From: Balaenoptera acutorostrata
Taxonomy: Eukaryota; Chordata; Mammalia; Artiodactyla; Balaenopteridae
Direction of reading: 5' to 3'
Assembly (NCBI RefSeq): GCF_949987535.1
Contig: NC_080073.1
Coordinates: forward strand, 24,114,116-24,178,115
Length of the DNA: 64,000 nt
Shown: positions 11,594 through 24,170 of the stretch, piece after piece
Layout: each line of letters starts with the position of its first letter
Numbering within the stretch: position 1 is the stretch's first letter
The notes under the pieces: generated by a model
Database searches by the model: none
What the model was told of the DNA's origin: nothing
What the model saw: the letters and a program-made list of their open reading frames with translations, nothing else
Program-made: the position numbers and the translations under genes

Positions 11594-11663
11594 CTGCAAA
11601 TGCTCCACAGACTGCTGACTGCCAAGAATCCACCACATGATCCTGCCTCCAGGACCAGAGGGC
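11594..11663 (-). CDS. SLC25A26: SLC25A26 coding exon (helix 5)
   Basis: 70 nt encode 23 residues beginning [20 protein letters not shown] and ending AFA, plus the first base of a split glycine codon. This is the cytosolic loop after helix 4 and most of transmembrane helix 5 with its small-residue packing face. The acceptor has a good pyrimidine tract (CTTTCTCCTTAAACACAG). The donor is CAG|GTGCAA, weaker than the GTAAG consensus at the other exons. If the intron were retained, translation would continue AKDYIILG and run 50-60 residues to a stop, giving a carrier without its third signature. Confidence 0.97.
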
Positions 11664-12309
11664 CTGTGTTTAAGGAGAAAGAAAAATACAAGTTATTAAA
11701 TATTTGAATTTATCGGAACCTCCCGTGGGTTAGCTCTGGGGATGGGAACTTAAGTGAGAAGCTATTTTGGTGGCATTCCTCACTGATGACATAAGTGATT
11801 TTCCCAAGGACTTAACTGCATTCTAAAATAAGTCAAAGAAACGAGGGTGACAGCTACATTAGAGTGCCCAAAGGAAACCATTTTCAGGGAATATGTGTGA
11901 CAGACACACACATATACACACATTTACATACACGTATAAAAATAAAGATATATCTTTAAGACAATGTAACATTTTAAATATTTCCCATATAATTCTAAAC
12001 ATATAAATACCATAATTCACAAATTAGGCCAGAGCAGTGTATACCAAATTCCACAGTTCTTTTTTCAATCTTTACCCATGCTGTACATGTTTGAAGGATG
12101 CTAATACTATTACTGAACCACGTAAAGTTCGTCAAAACACTTTTTGCCCTGTTTCTGTAATACGTTGAGGATTACACAAATAAATACTCATGCTGAGTTT
12201 CAAACTGGGCAAAATGATGGCAGAGACGTGGTGCCTTGCTTGTCGAGAGTTTATGATTTAGTAGAAAATAAAATACAGTCATATCAAATGGTGAAGAGCG
12301 CTGAGTCAG

Positions 12310-12425
12310 GCCCTGGTCTAATCTCTGACCATATATCAAAACCCACAGTCCTCACAACAACCCTGAGAGTTGGGTCCTGTTATTATCCTTCTTTTACCCA
12401 GGCTTTCTAACAGCAGAGCCTGTAC
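12310..12425 (-). repeat. MIR-like fragment
   Basis: The wording 'cctcacaacaaccctgagag' followed by 'gttattatccttcttttacc' matches the middle of a reverse-oriented MIR. Short and worn. Confidence 0.5.
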
Positions 12426-13931
12426 TCTTTATTTTTGTTTTTAGCTTTATTGAGGTATAACTGATATCCAATAAACTACACATATTTAAAGTACGTGATT
12501 TGGTAACTTTTGATAGACATACATGTGAAATCGTCACCATAATTAAGACAGTGAACATATCCATCACCCCAAAAAAGTTTCGTGTCCCTTTGTCATCCCC
12601 CTTTCCTGCCCTTCCTTACCAACCCCTAAACAATCTGATCGGTCATTCTACATTCGTTTGCCTTTTCTAGGATTTTATATAAATGTAATTATACATTAAT
12701 TTTTTTAACTCAAATTCTTTCCTTCAGAATTTTTGTATGATTCATTCATGTTAGTGTGGATATCAATAGTTCACCCCTTTTTAATTGCTAAGTAATATTC
12801 CATTGTATCATTATTTGTTTATATACTTGCCTATTGATAGACATTTGGGATTTTTCCAGTTTTTGGCTATTACAAATAAAGCTGCTATGAACATTTATAT
12901 TCATGTTTTCGTATGGACACATGCCTTCATTTCTCTTGGGAAAATACCTAGAAGTGAAACAGCTGGACCACATGGCAGGTATATGTACATATACTTTTTA
13001 AGAAACTACCAAATTGTTTTAGAAAGTGGTCGTATTTTACACTTAGACCAGTTCCAGTTTCTTTACATCCTCTCCCACACCTGGTATTGTATTTTTAAAA
13101 TTTAACCATTTTAATTGGTGTGCAGTAGCATTTCATTGTGGTTTTAATATGTATTTCCCCAATGGCTAATGATGCTGAGCTCCTTTTCATGTACTTTTTT
13201 ACCATCCATAATATATTTTCTTTAGTGACGTGTCTGTTCAAATGTTTTGCACGTTTTCATCGGGTTGTCTGTTTTTGTAATTATTGAGTTTTACAGTTCT
13301 TTATATATTCCAACTACAGGTCACCTGCAATTCTTTTCTCCTAGTCTGTGGCTTGTCTCTTCATACTCTTAACAGTGTCTATCCAAGAACAGAATATTTA
13401 ACTTTGATGTCCAAATTATACTTTTACAGATCTTGCATTTGGTGACCAATCTAAGAAATCTTTACCTAAGTCAGACCACAAAGATTTTTCATCTATATTT
13501 TCTTCTAGAAATTTTATGTCTTTAGGTTTGATATTTAGATCTATCTTCCATTTTAAGTTGATTTTTATGTATGTACAAGGTTTGAAGTTCTTTTGTTTTG
13601 TTCTTAAACATGGATATGTAATTGTTCCAGCAATTGGAAAAGACTAGCCTTTTTGCAATGAACTGCCTTCTCGCTTTTGTCAATAATCAACTGTCCCTAT
13701 ATGTGTGGATTTATTTCTGGACTCTATTTAGCTCTAATCTACGGATCTATCTTGATACCAGTTGAATACTTTTTTGACTACTACACCTCTATAATAAATC
13801 TTGCGTTCAAGTAGTATTAGTTCTCCGACTTTCTTCTTTGTCAAAGTCGTTCAGACTACTCTAGAGTCTTTGCACTTCTGTAAGAATTTTAGAATCGGCT
13901 TATCAATTCCTGCAAAACAGTCTGAGATTTT

Positions 13932-14269
13932 TTAAATTAATTAATTAATTAATATTTATTTTTGGCTGCACTGGGTCTTTGTTGCTGCACGTGGGCTTCC
14001 TCTAGTTGCAGGGTGAGCAGGGGCTACTCTTCGTCACGGTGCATGGGCTTCTCATTGCGGTGGCTTCTCTTGTCGCGGAGCACAGGCTCTAGACGTGCAG
14101 GGTCACTAGTTGTGGCTCATGGGCTCTAGAGCTCAGGTTCAGTAGGTGTGGCTCACGGTCTTAGCTGCTCCGCGGCATGTGGGATCTTCCTGGACTAGGG
14201 CCCAAACCCATGTCCCCTGCATTGGCAGGCGGATTCTTAACCACTGCACCACCAGGGAAGTCCGGCCTG
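13932..14269 (-). mobile_element. CHR-type tRNA-derived SINE, older subfamily
   Basis: On the minus strand: head 'ggacttccctggtggtgcag', box-B-like tRNA region, gaagcc..gcaatgagaagccc body and an (aatt)n tail. Flanked by the direct repeat ctgagatttt (13922-13931 and 14270-14279), the target-site duplication. Inserted in the L1 at 12430-15135. Confidence 0.9.
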
Positions 14270-14399
14270 CTGAGATTTTCATTTGAATTGCAATGAATCT
14301 ATCAATCACTTTGGAGAGAATGGAGATGCTAACAGTATTGGGTTTTCTGACCCATAAACATGGTGCATCTCTCCATTTACTTGGGGCTCCATTATTTTC

Positions 14400-14746
14400 A
14401 TTCATTCATTCATTCATTTATTTATGGCTGTGTTGGGTCTTCGTTGCTGTGCACAGGCTTTCTCTAGCTGTGGTGAGCAGGGGCTACTCTTCGTTGCAGT
14501 GCGCGGGCTTCTCATTGTCATGGCTTCTCTTGTTGTGGAGCATGGGCTTTAGGCGCGCAGGCTTCAGTAGTTGTGGCTCATGGGCTCAGTAGTTGTGGCT
14601 TGTGGGCTCTAGAGCTCAGGCTCAGTAGTTGTGGTGCAAGGGCTTAGTTGCTCCGCAGCATGTGGGATCTTCCCGGGCCAGGGTGCAAACCTGTGTTCCT
14701 AGCATTGGCAGGCGGATTCTTAACCGCTGGGCCACCAGGGAAGCCC
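14400..14746 (-). mobile_element. CHR-type SINE with perfect 18-bp target duplication
   Basis: Reverse copy with an (ATTC/TTTA)n tail on the left and 'ccaccagggaagccc' (the tRNA-like head) on the right. The flanks 14382-14399 and 14747-14764 are the identical 18-mer tggggctccattattttc. The open frames over 14293-14859 are SINE/L1 read-through. Confidence 0.95.
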
Positions 14747-16544
14747 TGGGGCTCCATTATTTTCTCTCAACAATGTTTTGCAGTTTTCAGTATACAGGTC
14801 TTGCACTTGTATGGTCAATTTTATCCCTAAGTATTTCATATGTTTTGGTGCTCTTGTAAACGGTACTGTTTTTTTTTTTTTCTAAATTTCAGTTTCTGAT
14901 TGCTTAATATGTAGAAATACAATTGACTCTTGCATACTGATCTTGTATTCTGCAACCTTGCTAAATTTATCAGCTCTAGTAGCTTCTTTGGAGATTCCAT
15001 CAAATTTTCTACATCAGTGATCATCTGTCTGTGAATAAACAGTTTTACTTCTTCCTTTCCAATTTGGATTATTGCCTTTTATTTCTTTTTCTAGCCTTAC
15101 TGCACTGGGTAGGATGTCTAGCATAATGGCAGGTACTGCAATAAGGATGAAGAATATTAGAAATAAGACCTCTTGAATATATTCATTACAATGGTTAGAA
15201 TAGTGTAATGACCTGCTGATAGTGGCATGACATTTTTATGGATGATCAAATATACCACAACTGAAAGAAGAACAGCAAACTTAGTACTAATTTTCCACTC
15301 TCAATACTTCCCCACCGAAAATACACCTGGAAGGTTGAGTAAGTTGCTACAGAAATGGAGAAGATGCCATATAAACAAACCAAGGCATGTAGGGCCCTGT
15401 TTGTCAACTTTAACAACTTTTCTTAAGTCAGTCACCTAACTATGGAAACTACCTAACAAGTTAGAGATACAATGATGTGTGGTGCCTGAGGGCTCCAACA
15501 TTTCCTTCCACCTAACTAATGAGAACGGTTACTTGGAAAGTGTATTTATTAAAATCACTGGACTAAGAGTGCAGCTATCAAAAATATTTTTGTAACCTTA
15601 CTTGTGGAAGTAGATGAGCTAAAAAAAAGTTTTATCACAAACAGCTTTCTAAAGATAATCTTGCCATTAAGCAGAGTATTTGGTATTTTTTTCAGTAAAT
15701 GCTCTAATGTTTGCAAGTATATCTGTGTAGAAAACATTATTTTCTCCAGAGCTCTTATAAGCACTCAAGACAGCATAAGAAGCAAATTAGTAGAACAGCA
15801 ACTTTTTACCTTAAAGATGGCAAAATGTGTATTTTATCAGGCAAATGCCAATTTTAACACCATTATTTACTTTGCTGACTTTTTAGAAAAAGGATACAAA
15901 ACATAAAATAGTCATTCCGGTAATGACTGAAGGTCATCTTCAGTTTCTACTGGTACCTTCAAGGGTTCCAGAGAGCCAAAGTTTACTCCAAACAGACTTA
16001 AAATACTACAAATAATGCTGAGTTTATAAGCAGTAATAAAGAACAAATAATAAGATGTGCACTACATGTGATACAGGAGAAAAAAATCAAAGATACTATG
16101 TAACTCATAAATTCAACATTTACTCAATACCTACTAGGATTCAGGCAGTATAAGGTCAAGGGAAAAAAGATAGCAGTCCCCAGGTCTAATATGTGATGGG
16201 GGTAGAGTGAGGGCAGAAGAGGGTTATAACAGAAAGTGACAAAGAAGACTTCACAGAGGCGCCTGTTGTAATCTAGGAAGGAAAAAAATTGGTTGCCAGG
16301 GGAAAAAAAACACTGGATCAAAACAGACTCTGATGGCTGAAGACACGATTTAAAAATAGAATCTCCAAAGATAAGCATATCACCTGGCCAGAACAATTTA
16401 GCCTAAAAACATATAAAGAAATCATTTTGTATTAGAAAAGGATACTAATAAATATCTTAAACAAAAAATCTCTATAACCAGAAGATTTAGATTCAAGTGA
16501 GAAACTTCCATGGCAAACACAGAGCATAAGAGAAGTAACAATTA

Positions 16545-16745
16545 TAACAGCAACCACAATAAACACTTATACAGAACTTACTATGCCCCAGGTACCCAAC
16601 ACTTTACATACATTAACTCATGAAATCCTAACCACAATTTTCTAAGGTATGTGCTATCTTATCCTCATTTTACAGACAAGAAAGTTGAGGCTCAGAGAAG
16701 TTAAGTAACTTGCCAAAGTTTAAACAGGTAGGTACAGAGTATATA
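16545..16745 (-). repeat. MIR
   Basis: Reads as reverse MIR: 'cttactatgccccaggtacc', 'tcctcattttacagacaaga', 'aagttaagtaacttgccaaa'. Good collinear match to the consensus order. Confidence 0.8.
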
Positions 16746-17186
16746 CATACTTGGACTTGGATGTATAGGTTACAGGTGTCTTGACAGCAAACAGAAGGTA
16801 TTTATAAGACACTTCACTTCCACATACAGGTAACTTATACTAGAATGATATCAGAATATTCAAGTGAATGAACAAACTCTGTCAATGTCCAAAATAATTT
16901 GCTTTAAATAATACGGGTTTGTAATTTTTTTTAATAATGAATTGTCTGAATATAGAACTTTGGAAAAAGAATACTGAGACCAAGCTAAAAAGATGAGTGT
17001 TGTTTACAAATGATTCATTTGGGGGCAACTTTAAATTCATTAAGCAACAAGGATAATGACAAGAAACCTGGCTGGTAAAAAGTACTGTATATGAATTATG
17101 AAAATATTTTGAAATTACATATTTGTTCACATATATGGAGGAACCGGAGGATTGTGATCAACAAAAAACTGGCTGGAAAGACAGGA

Positions 17187-19094
17187 GAAAATTAAGGAAA
17201 CACTCCCATTTACCACTGCAACAAAAAGAATAATATACCCAGGATAAACCTACCTAAGGAGACAAAAGACCTGTATGCAGAAAACTATAAGAAACTGATG
17301 AAAGACATTAAAGATGATACAAACAGATGGAGAGATACACCATGCTCTTGGACTGGAAGAATCAACACTGTGAAAATGACTATACTACCCAAAGCAATCT
17401 ACAGATACAATGCAATCCCTCTCAAACTACCAATGGCATTTTTCACAGAACTAGAACAAAAAATTGCACAATTTGTACGGAAACACAAAAGACCCCAAAC
17501 AGCCAAAGCAATCTTGAGAAAGAAAAATGGAGCTGGAGGAATCAGTCTCCCGGACTTCAGACTATACTACAAAGCTACAGTAATCAAGACAGTATGGTAC
17601 TGGCACAAAAACAGAAATATAGATCAATGGAACAGGAGAGAAACCCACGCACATATCTTTGATAAAGGAGGCAAGAATATACAATGGAGAAAAGACTGCC
17701 TCTTCAATAAGTGGTGCTGGGAAAATTGGACAGCTACCTGTAAAAGAATGAAATTAGAACACTCCCTAACACCATACACAAAAATAAACTCCAAATGGAT
17801 TAAAGACCTAAATGTAAGGCCAGACACTATAAAACTCTTAGAGGAAAACACAGGCAGAACACTCTGACATAAATCACAGCAAGATCCTTTTTGACCCACC
17901 TCCTAGAGAAATGGAAATAAAAACAAAAATAAACAAATGGGACCTAATGAAACTTAAAAGCTTTTGCACAGCAAAGGAAACCTTAAACAAGACGAAAAGA
18001 CAACCCTCAGGATGGGAGAAAATATTTGCAAAAGAAGCAACTGACAAAGGATTAATCTCCAAAATATACAAGCAGCTCATGCAGCTCAATATCAAAAAAA
18101 CAAACAACCCAATCCAAAAATGGGCAGAAGACCTAAACAGACATTTCTCCAAAGAAGATATACAGATTGCCAACAAACACTTGAAAGGATGCTCAACATC
18201 ACTAATCATTAGAGAAATGCAAATCAAAACTACAATGAGGTATCACCTCACACCAGTCAGAATGGCCACCATCAAAAAATCTACAAATAATAAATGCTGG
18301 AGAGGGTGTGGAGAAAAGGGAACCCTCTTGCACTGTTGGTGGGAATGTAAATTGATACAGCCACTATGGAGAACAGTATGGAGGTTCCTTAAAATACTAA
18401 AAATAGAACTACCAGATGACCCAGCAATCCCACTACTGGGCATATACCCTGAGAAAACCATAATTCAAAGAGTCATATACCACAATGTTCATTGCAGTTC
18501 TATTTACAATAGGCAAGACATGGAAGCAACCTAAGTGTCCACCGACAGATGAATGGATAAAGAATATGTGGCACATATATACAATGGAATATTACTCAAC
18601 CATAAAAAGAAATGAAATTGAGTTATTTGTAGTGAGGTGGATGGACCTAGAGTCTGTCATACAGAATGAAGTAAGTCAGAAAGAGAAAAACAAATACGGT
18701 ATGCTAACACATATATATGGAATCTAAAAAAAAAAAAAAGGTTCTGATGAACCTAGAGGCAGGACAGGAATAACGACACAGACGTAGAGAATGGACCTGA
18801 GGACGTGGGGAGGGGGAAGGGTAAGCTGGGACGAAGTGAGAGAGTGGCATGGACATATATACACTACCAAATGTAAAACAGATAGCTAGTGGGAAGCAGC
18901 CGCATAGCACAGGGAGATCAGCTCGGTGCTTTGTGACCACCTAGAGGGGTGAGATAGGGAGGGTGGAAGGGAGACGCAAGAGGGAGGAGATGAGGGGATA
19001 TATGTATATGTATAGGTGATTCATCTTGTTGTAAAGCAGAAACTAACACACCATTGTAAAGCAATTATACTCCAATAAAGATGTTAAAAATAAA
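17187..19094 (+). mobile_element. 5'-truncated L1 insertion, ORF2 3' part plus 3' UTR
   Basis: About 1.9 kb: ORF2 sequence downstream of the RT core, a 3' UTR and a short A-rich tail (caataaagatgttaaaaata). Two long frames (17298-17867, 189 codons; 17911-18534, 207 codons) are ORF2 split by a frameshift near 17865. The second keeps the ORF2 C-terminal cysteine motif Cx3Cx7Hx4C at its residues 129, 133, 141 and 146. Flanking aaagacagga repeats (17177-17186 and 19095-19104) are the probable target duplication. No reverse transcriptase core is present, so it is not mobile by itself. Its 3' UTR matches the copy at 34140-36933. Confidence 0.93.
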
Positions 19095-19214
19095 AAAGAC
19101 AGGAAAGATTACTCGCAGGAAGTGTAATATTATTGTTTATGAGCTTTCAATAATTTAAGGGTAGATTAGAAAATGTAATAAAAATGTAGTTTAGACAACA
19201 GTATGAGTGACTAC

Positions 19215-19410
19215 TATTGACAGTATTACTTACCACTTGCTGAGTACCTAGCATGTTCCAGAAACTATGCAAAAGATTTCACATTTCTCATTTAATTTTG
19301 AAAGGTGTGTATTATTATCCAGACACACAGGTGTAGGGTGGTACTAAGAGTTGTCAAGTAACTTGCCTGAGGTCACACAGATCGAAAGTGGGGGAAATGA
19401 AGCTGACTGT
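19215..19410 (-). repeat. MIR
   Basis: Reverse MIR wording: 'ttgctgagtacctagcatg', 'aagtaacttgcctgaggtca', 'cacacagatcgaaagtgggg'. Middle part diverged. Confidence 0.75.
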
Positions 19411-20054
19411 TACAGTCCCCTAAAGCCATGTGCCGTGTAGACAGAATAGTATATATGCAACATTTATAAGCTTCCTCGATACACAGCTCAACTTCTAGGG
19501 GAGCTACAATATAATATGCAAGTTATTAAAGAAAATATTTTGATGTCAATAAATGTAATAAATCATGTAGGTTTGGAATGGAGGATTGTTTTTTAAGGCC
19601 CTGTCTCAACACCAAAAATTTTTAAATTGCCGTAACTTCTCAACCTAAGTAAGTATTTCCATTGCCACAGAGGTCTAATGATCATTCCTGTAAAAGCAAG
19701 TAAATGACTGCGGGGGGAGGGCAGAAAGGAGGCCCAAATGTGAAGAACCACAGTGTTGGGTCTCAACTGATGTGACAGAGCTTGTAAGACTAAAAAAAGC
19801 AGGCGGCCATACTTTACTTGGTGTTCGCTTACTTATCGCTATTCCAAAGTCCTGTTTCCATTTTCTTTTCAAATAAAAAACGAAATTTTCAGATGAATCC
19901 ATGCACATTAGCTTATATCTCATGTAAATGAGACATTTCAAGCAACGAGAATGGCAGTCAGAAATGTTCTTAGTTTCACTTTTGCGGTTTTTCTTGAGAA
20001 AAGTTTCCTTAACATAGGATGACTGGAAACGATTTCTAGTAGCTTATTTAGAAA

Positions 20055-20285
20055 ATTTCATTTTGAAATCATCTTAGACTTACAGAAAATGTGCAAAAAT
20101 AGTAGAGGTCCCATACACCCTTTACCCAGCCTCCCCTACTGTTGACATTTTACATAACCCAAGTATAATGATCAAAACAGGAAATGAAAATAGGTACAAT
20201 ACTCCTAAGATACAGACCTTAATTGAATTTCACCATTCACATTGTTTAAAGGTGTGCGAATTTTAAACATCAGGCCTGATTTTTT
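20055..20285 (-). repeat. old L1-like fragment
   Basis: The wording 'gacttacagaaaatgtgcaa', 'tacaccctttacccagcctc', 'gttgacattttacataaccc' is familiar from antisense old L1 3' regions. Family and exact ends are not resolvable by eye. Confidence 0.45.
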
Positions 20286-21055
20286 TTTCAATTAATGATA
20301 TTTCTATTATCCAGTAGGATATTATGAGGAATCCTGAATACTTAGTGGTGGCGCTACAAAAACAATCAGGCTGTTCTAATTTCCCAAGTGATTCTTCACT
20401 CAGAGCTCAAGGCCCATCAGAGGAAGAAGGCATGAAGGACTTTCGAGGCTCCTCCACACACACCCCCGCCAGGGTTACAGCTATTAGCACCAGTATTCAT
20501 TCACAGGACAGAGAGCAAACACCAGGCCCGATACTAGGAAATGGCTGGGAGTCCAAGCCTGAGCCAAGTGTCTTTCAAGTACAGCATGAAGAGAAGGCTT
20601 TGTCACTTTAAAAGACCCACCCAAACGTGCACAGTTGTCTTATGAACGAACAACAAATTGAAAATAAGCGTTTTGGCTTCAGTGCAGGGAAACTTAAATT
20701 TGGGACTTCTTCAGTTGTTGTACTCAGAAGTAGTTATGTGGCTTCCAATTGTGTAAGATTACAACACTTTACCCCATGAGTTTTATGGTACCTTAGTAGG
20801 TATGTGTGCTGAATCGTCTACTCAGTTCCACATGAATGACATCATAATAAATGATGATAATTCATTTAAGACAACAGAAAAGACAATCCTCTGTGCAGGT
20901 CTCACTGCTGTCTGTCTAGCACCAGAATTTCATAACACATTAAAGACAGCAGATGATTAATTTCACTCAACTGCCCTCCATACTGTAGGTGATCAAGCTA
21001 TTGTATAGCTTTGACACATACACTTTAAAAAATAATTAAAGCAACAGCTGCCTAT

Positions 21056-21099
21056 AATTTTATTATTCAATTAACAATTAATAACTGAATAATAAAATT
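21056..21099. repeat. AT-rich inverted repeat
   Basis: 17-bp arms (21056-21072 and 21083-21099) pair with one mismatch around a 10-nt loop. It may be a transposon-end relic or a chance cruciform-prone site. Confidence 0.7.
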
Positions 21100-21174
21100 G
21101 TATTTATAATTTACATTAATGAATTCTCTGTGAAGTACTTATATACAAACATGACTTTAAAAGAGAGATTTCCA

Positions 21175-21530
21175 GGACTTCCCTGGTGGCGCAGTGGTTA
21201 AGAATCCACCTGCCAATGCAGGGCACACGGGTCCGAGCCCTGGTCTGGGAAGATCCCGCATGCTGCAGAGCAACTAAGCCAGTGAGCCACAACTACTGAG
21301 CCTGCACTCTAGAGCCCGTGAGCCACAACTACTGAGCCAGCATGCCACAACTACTGAAGCCTGTGTGCTTAGAGCCCGTGCTCCTCAACAAGAGAAGCCA
21401 CCGCAATGAGAAGCCCACGCACCACAAAAAAGAGTAGCCCCCGCTCACCTCCACTAGAGAAAGCCCGCAGGCAGCAATGAAGACCCAATGCAGCCAAAAG
21501 TTTTAAAAAATAAAAAAATAAATAAATTTT

Positions 21531-21561
<31 letters not shown>

Positions 21562-21569
21562 AAATACAG
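21175..21569 (+). mobile_element. CHR-type SINE, older subfamily, long A-rich tail
   Basis: Starts ggacttccctggtggcgcag and has the internal agaagccaccgcaatgagaa block of the older class. It ends in a long (TAAA)n-type tail to about 21566. Target duplication gatttcca at 21167-21174 and 21570-21577. Confidence 0.92.
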
Positions 21570-21957
21570 GATTTCCAAAGCAAAGTTTTTAAATGAAAAG
21601 AATAATGATTACAATTGGGAAGTAAGCTTTCACTTCTGCCCTACCATGGCTGGAGCAATATACACAAGTGGTTAAAGGGCTAAACTGGATTCCTCTTAAA
21701 CAGAACTAATTAAAACCGGGTACACCTAACTATTTACAGTACACAGGCTAATCTTGGTTATAATGGCAGCTGGATTGAAACTATTCTGAGATTTGTAAAT
21801 AGCACCAACTTGATGTGGCTGATTTGTACCTTGCTTTCGGTTAAACTGTATTTTGGTTGGTTGAGATACTGAGATATTTACCTTCTAGATAATTAGGGTG
21901 GTAAAGATAATAAGAGTTCATAAGAAATTTTCTAATGAATGATTGTGCTGGTAAATA

Positions 21958-22037
21958 TTGGGTTGGGCAAAAAGTTCATTTGGGTTTTTCCTTAAGATGG
22001 TACAGAAAAACCCAAATGAACATTTTGGCCAACCCAA
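21958..22037. mobile_element. 80-bp mariner-derived MITE (MADE1-like)
   Basis: Begins ttgggttgggcaaaaagttc and ends with its reverse complement, ..ccaacccaa. The 33-bp arms pair with two mismatches around a 14-nt loop. It is flanked by TA on both sides (21956-21957 and 22038-22039), the mariner target. Length and end sequence are like those of primate MADE1 and the related cetartiodactyl mariner MITEs. It has no coding capacity. Confidence 0.93.
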
Positions 22038-22089
22038 TATAAGAAATTTCATTTATTCTTGAGCAAACGTAAGATGCTGAGTTTGCTGA

Positions 22090-22260
22090 GTAATATTTAG
22101 GTATTACAATTACAAAGTAATATTTTTGGATATGTGTGGCTAGGTTTCATTTGGGAGGTATTTATTCTGATCGGAGGGCTGTCTGAGCTTCCTGGATCTG
22201 TGGTTTGATGTCTTTTATTAGTTTGGGTAGGGGCAAAAGGTATCTAAACTGAGTAACATT
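22090..22260 (-). repeat. possible L1 3'-region remnant
   Basis: The segment 'gagcttcctggatctgtggt' followed by 'ttgatgtcttttattagttt' resembles antisense old L1 sequence. Weak call. Confidence 0.35.
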
Positions 22261-24170
22261 TATTATTATAACTGATGCTCATGATACAAATTTTAAGTCA
22301 ACAAGAAAAGGTGTGATTATTTTTAATACTTCTGCCTGGAAAGACACACTTGGTTTGCTATGTTTAAGTATGTAACAATCTTTTTAAAAGATTTTTATGA
22401 AAATGGTTCAAATGGAAGAACTGGGGGCTTACACTAACAAGCTCCATTTATCCAGAAACAGGTACACTGACAAGCCACTATCCTCAAAAGCACCAAAAAA
22501 TATGTATAATAAGGACTCACTTCTTTTCATTAACCTGCAAAAGCTCACTCATCTGACCCCTGATTCAACAGGAGAGGGACTTCATTACCTTCACCTCTGG
22601 AGTCTCATAGGGTCTTGCACAATTCCTTATACAAAGAAGGCAGGCAAATATTTGGAACCGATATGAATACCTATAATGTAAGTAGTGTTGGATAATTTTA
22701 CCCTTGTGTAGAGAATGAGGAGAACATCAACTGGCCAAACATCATAATCCCAAATTGTCATTTGTGGCTCAGGAAAGAACCATATAAACCAGGAACGGCT
22801 AACGGGTTCCACCTCAAGGATGAACATTTACTTAACTGGACAAGGCTTTCTAGTGAGCTGGGCTGAGATGCTTCCAAGGCTTGGGTGAGGTTCAGCTGGA
22901 AGGAGGGCTAGGATCAACCAGTGATGACAGAGTGAAACCAGAGCAGCACAAACAGTATCATATCGCATATTTACACCAAACATACTAAACTCAGACCAAA
23001 AACACTCACAAATACCCAGGAAGCAGGTCTAAAGGACAAACAGAAACAAAGCTAACTCCTTTTCTCCCCATTTTTTAAAGGAGGTTACATGTGAATCTGC
23101 ACATGGCTCCCTTTAAATCAAATACTAGCACAGTTTTATATCTCCAAAGGAACTGGGCATCATTATAGGCATTTTTTAAAAGTGCTTTTTAATATATATT
23201 TGTTTGATAATCTGATTAAAATAAAGTGTGGTAAATTCCTTTCTCACACTTTGTCTCAGCCAAAAAAAGTCAATTTGAATCATCACAGGAATGTTGTATC
23301 TGAATGAGCATATTTATCTCATTTTGCTCACAAACTTGCATAAACAGAAGAGAAACACCCAAAAGAAGATGACAAAGGAGGAATCCTGGTGTGCATTTTA
23401 TTGTTTTTTGACAAAGGACCCTAACCCACTACCCTCTAGCCTGTGGGACCCATGAGGCAAGGTTAAATCTTAACTCGGTTGAAAGTAATGGAACCTGTAA
23501 GGAACATATTAGGTGTTGTTACTGCTTTGGCTTCACAACTGTAACTGCAGCGGGACACCAGGCAGCTGAGTACACCGGTCCAAAGGAGGAGATGGGAGAA
23601 GGATCCAGAGCCTCAGAAGTGACACCCTTTCCATCCATCCTGTCAGGCTTTGCTACACATCCTTCCTTCCTTACTTAGTTTTCTTTGCCATCTCTTTCTA
23701 ACCATCTGTCTCTAAGAATTCAAAAGTTCTCATATTTTTTAAATTGTTAAAAAAGATGTCTGCTTCATTATAATGACATTTTGCTAAAATCCTAATCAGC
23801 ATCTCAGACTCTGACTTTGCTGGTGATCTGGACATAAAATATTTTGCTCTTACTTTTAGGAGTTTTCTTCCATCTTGACATGCTGTATTTAATTTAGACA
23901 AACTTAGTGTGGTAAAAATCACACACAATCATTTTTACTCTGTTATCATTCCCTTCTCAATCTTTAATATGCCTTTACAGGAATCTATGTTCTGATCAAA
24001 CATGTCTGTACAGATACCAGATTGTCCCAGTCTCAGGAAATGGTGCAGTGGAGACCCTGAGCATGAGCACCTTCTAAATTACTATCATTTTGTTCATATA
24101 CTAAAGGTATGGGGGAATCTTGTGGATGGAGTGATAAAAGACACTTTAACTATTATTAAAATAAGAATCA

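Larger units (their letters stand above)
12430..15135 (-). mobile_element. L1 3' fragment, interrupted by two SINEs
   Basis: The plus strand reads L1 in reverse: a 3'-end start 'agctttattgaggtataact', then antisense ORF2 C-terminal wording (ttccattgtatcattatttg, attacaaataaagctgcta), and near 14870-15010 antisense reverse-transcriptase region. The frame is full of stops. Two CHR SINEs (13932-14269 and 14400-14746) interrupt it, so it predates both. About 2 kb of L1 remains, 5' truncated. Confidence 0.85.

Noticed and set aside
17298..18727. Long open frames of 189, 207 and 80 codons
   Set aside because: They are consecutive pieces of L1 ORF2 interrupted by frameshifts, not a host gene.
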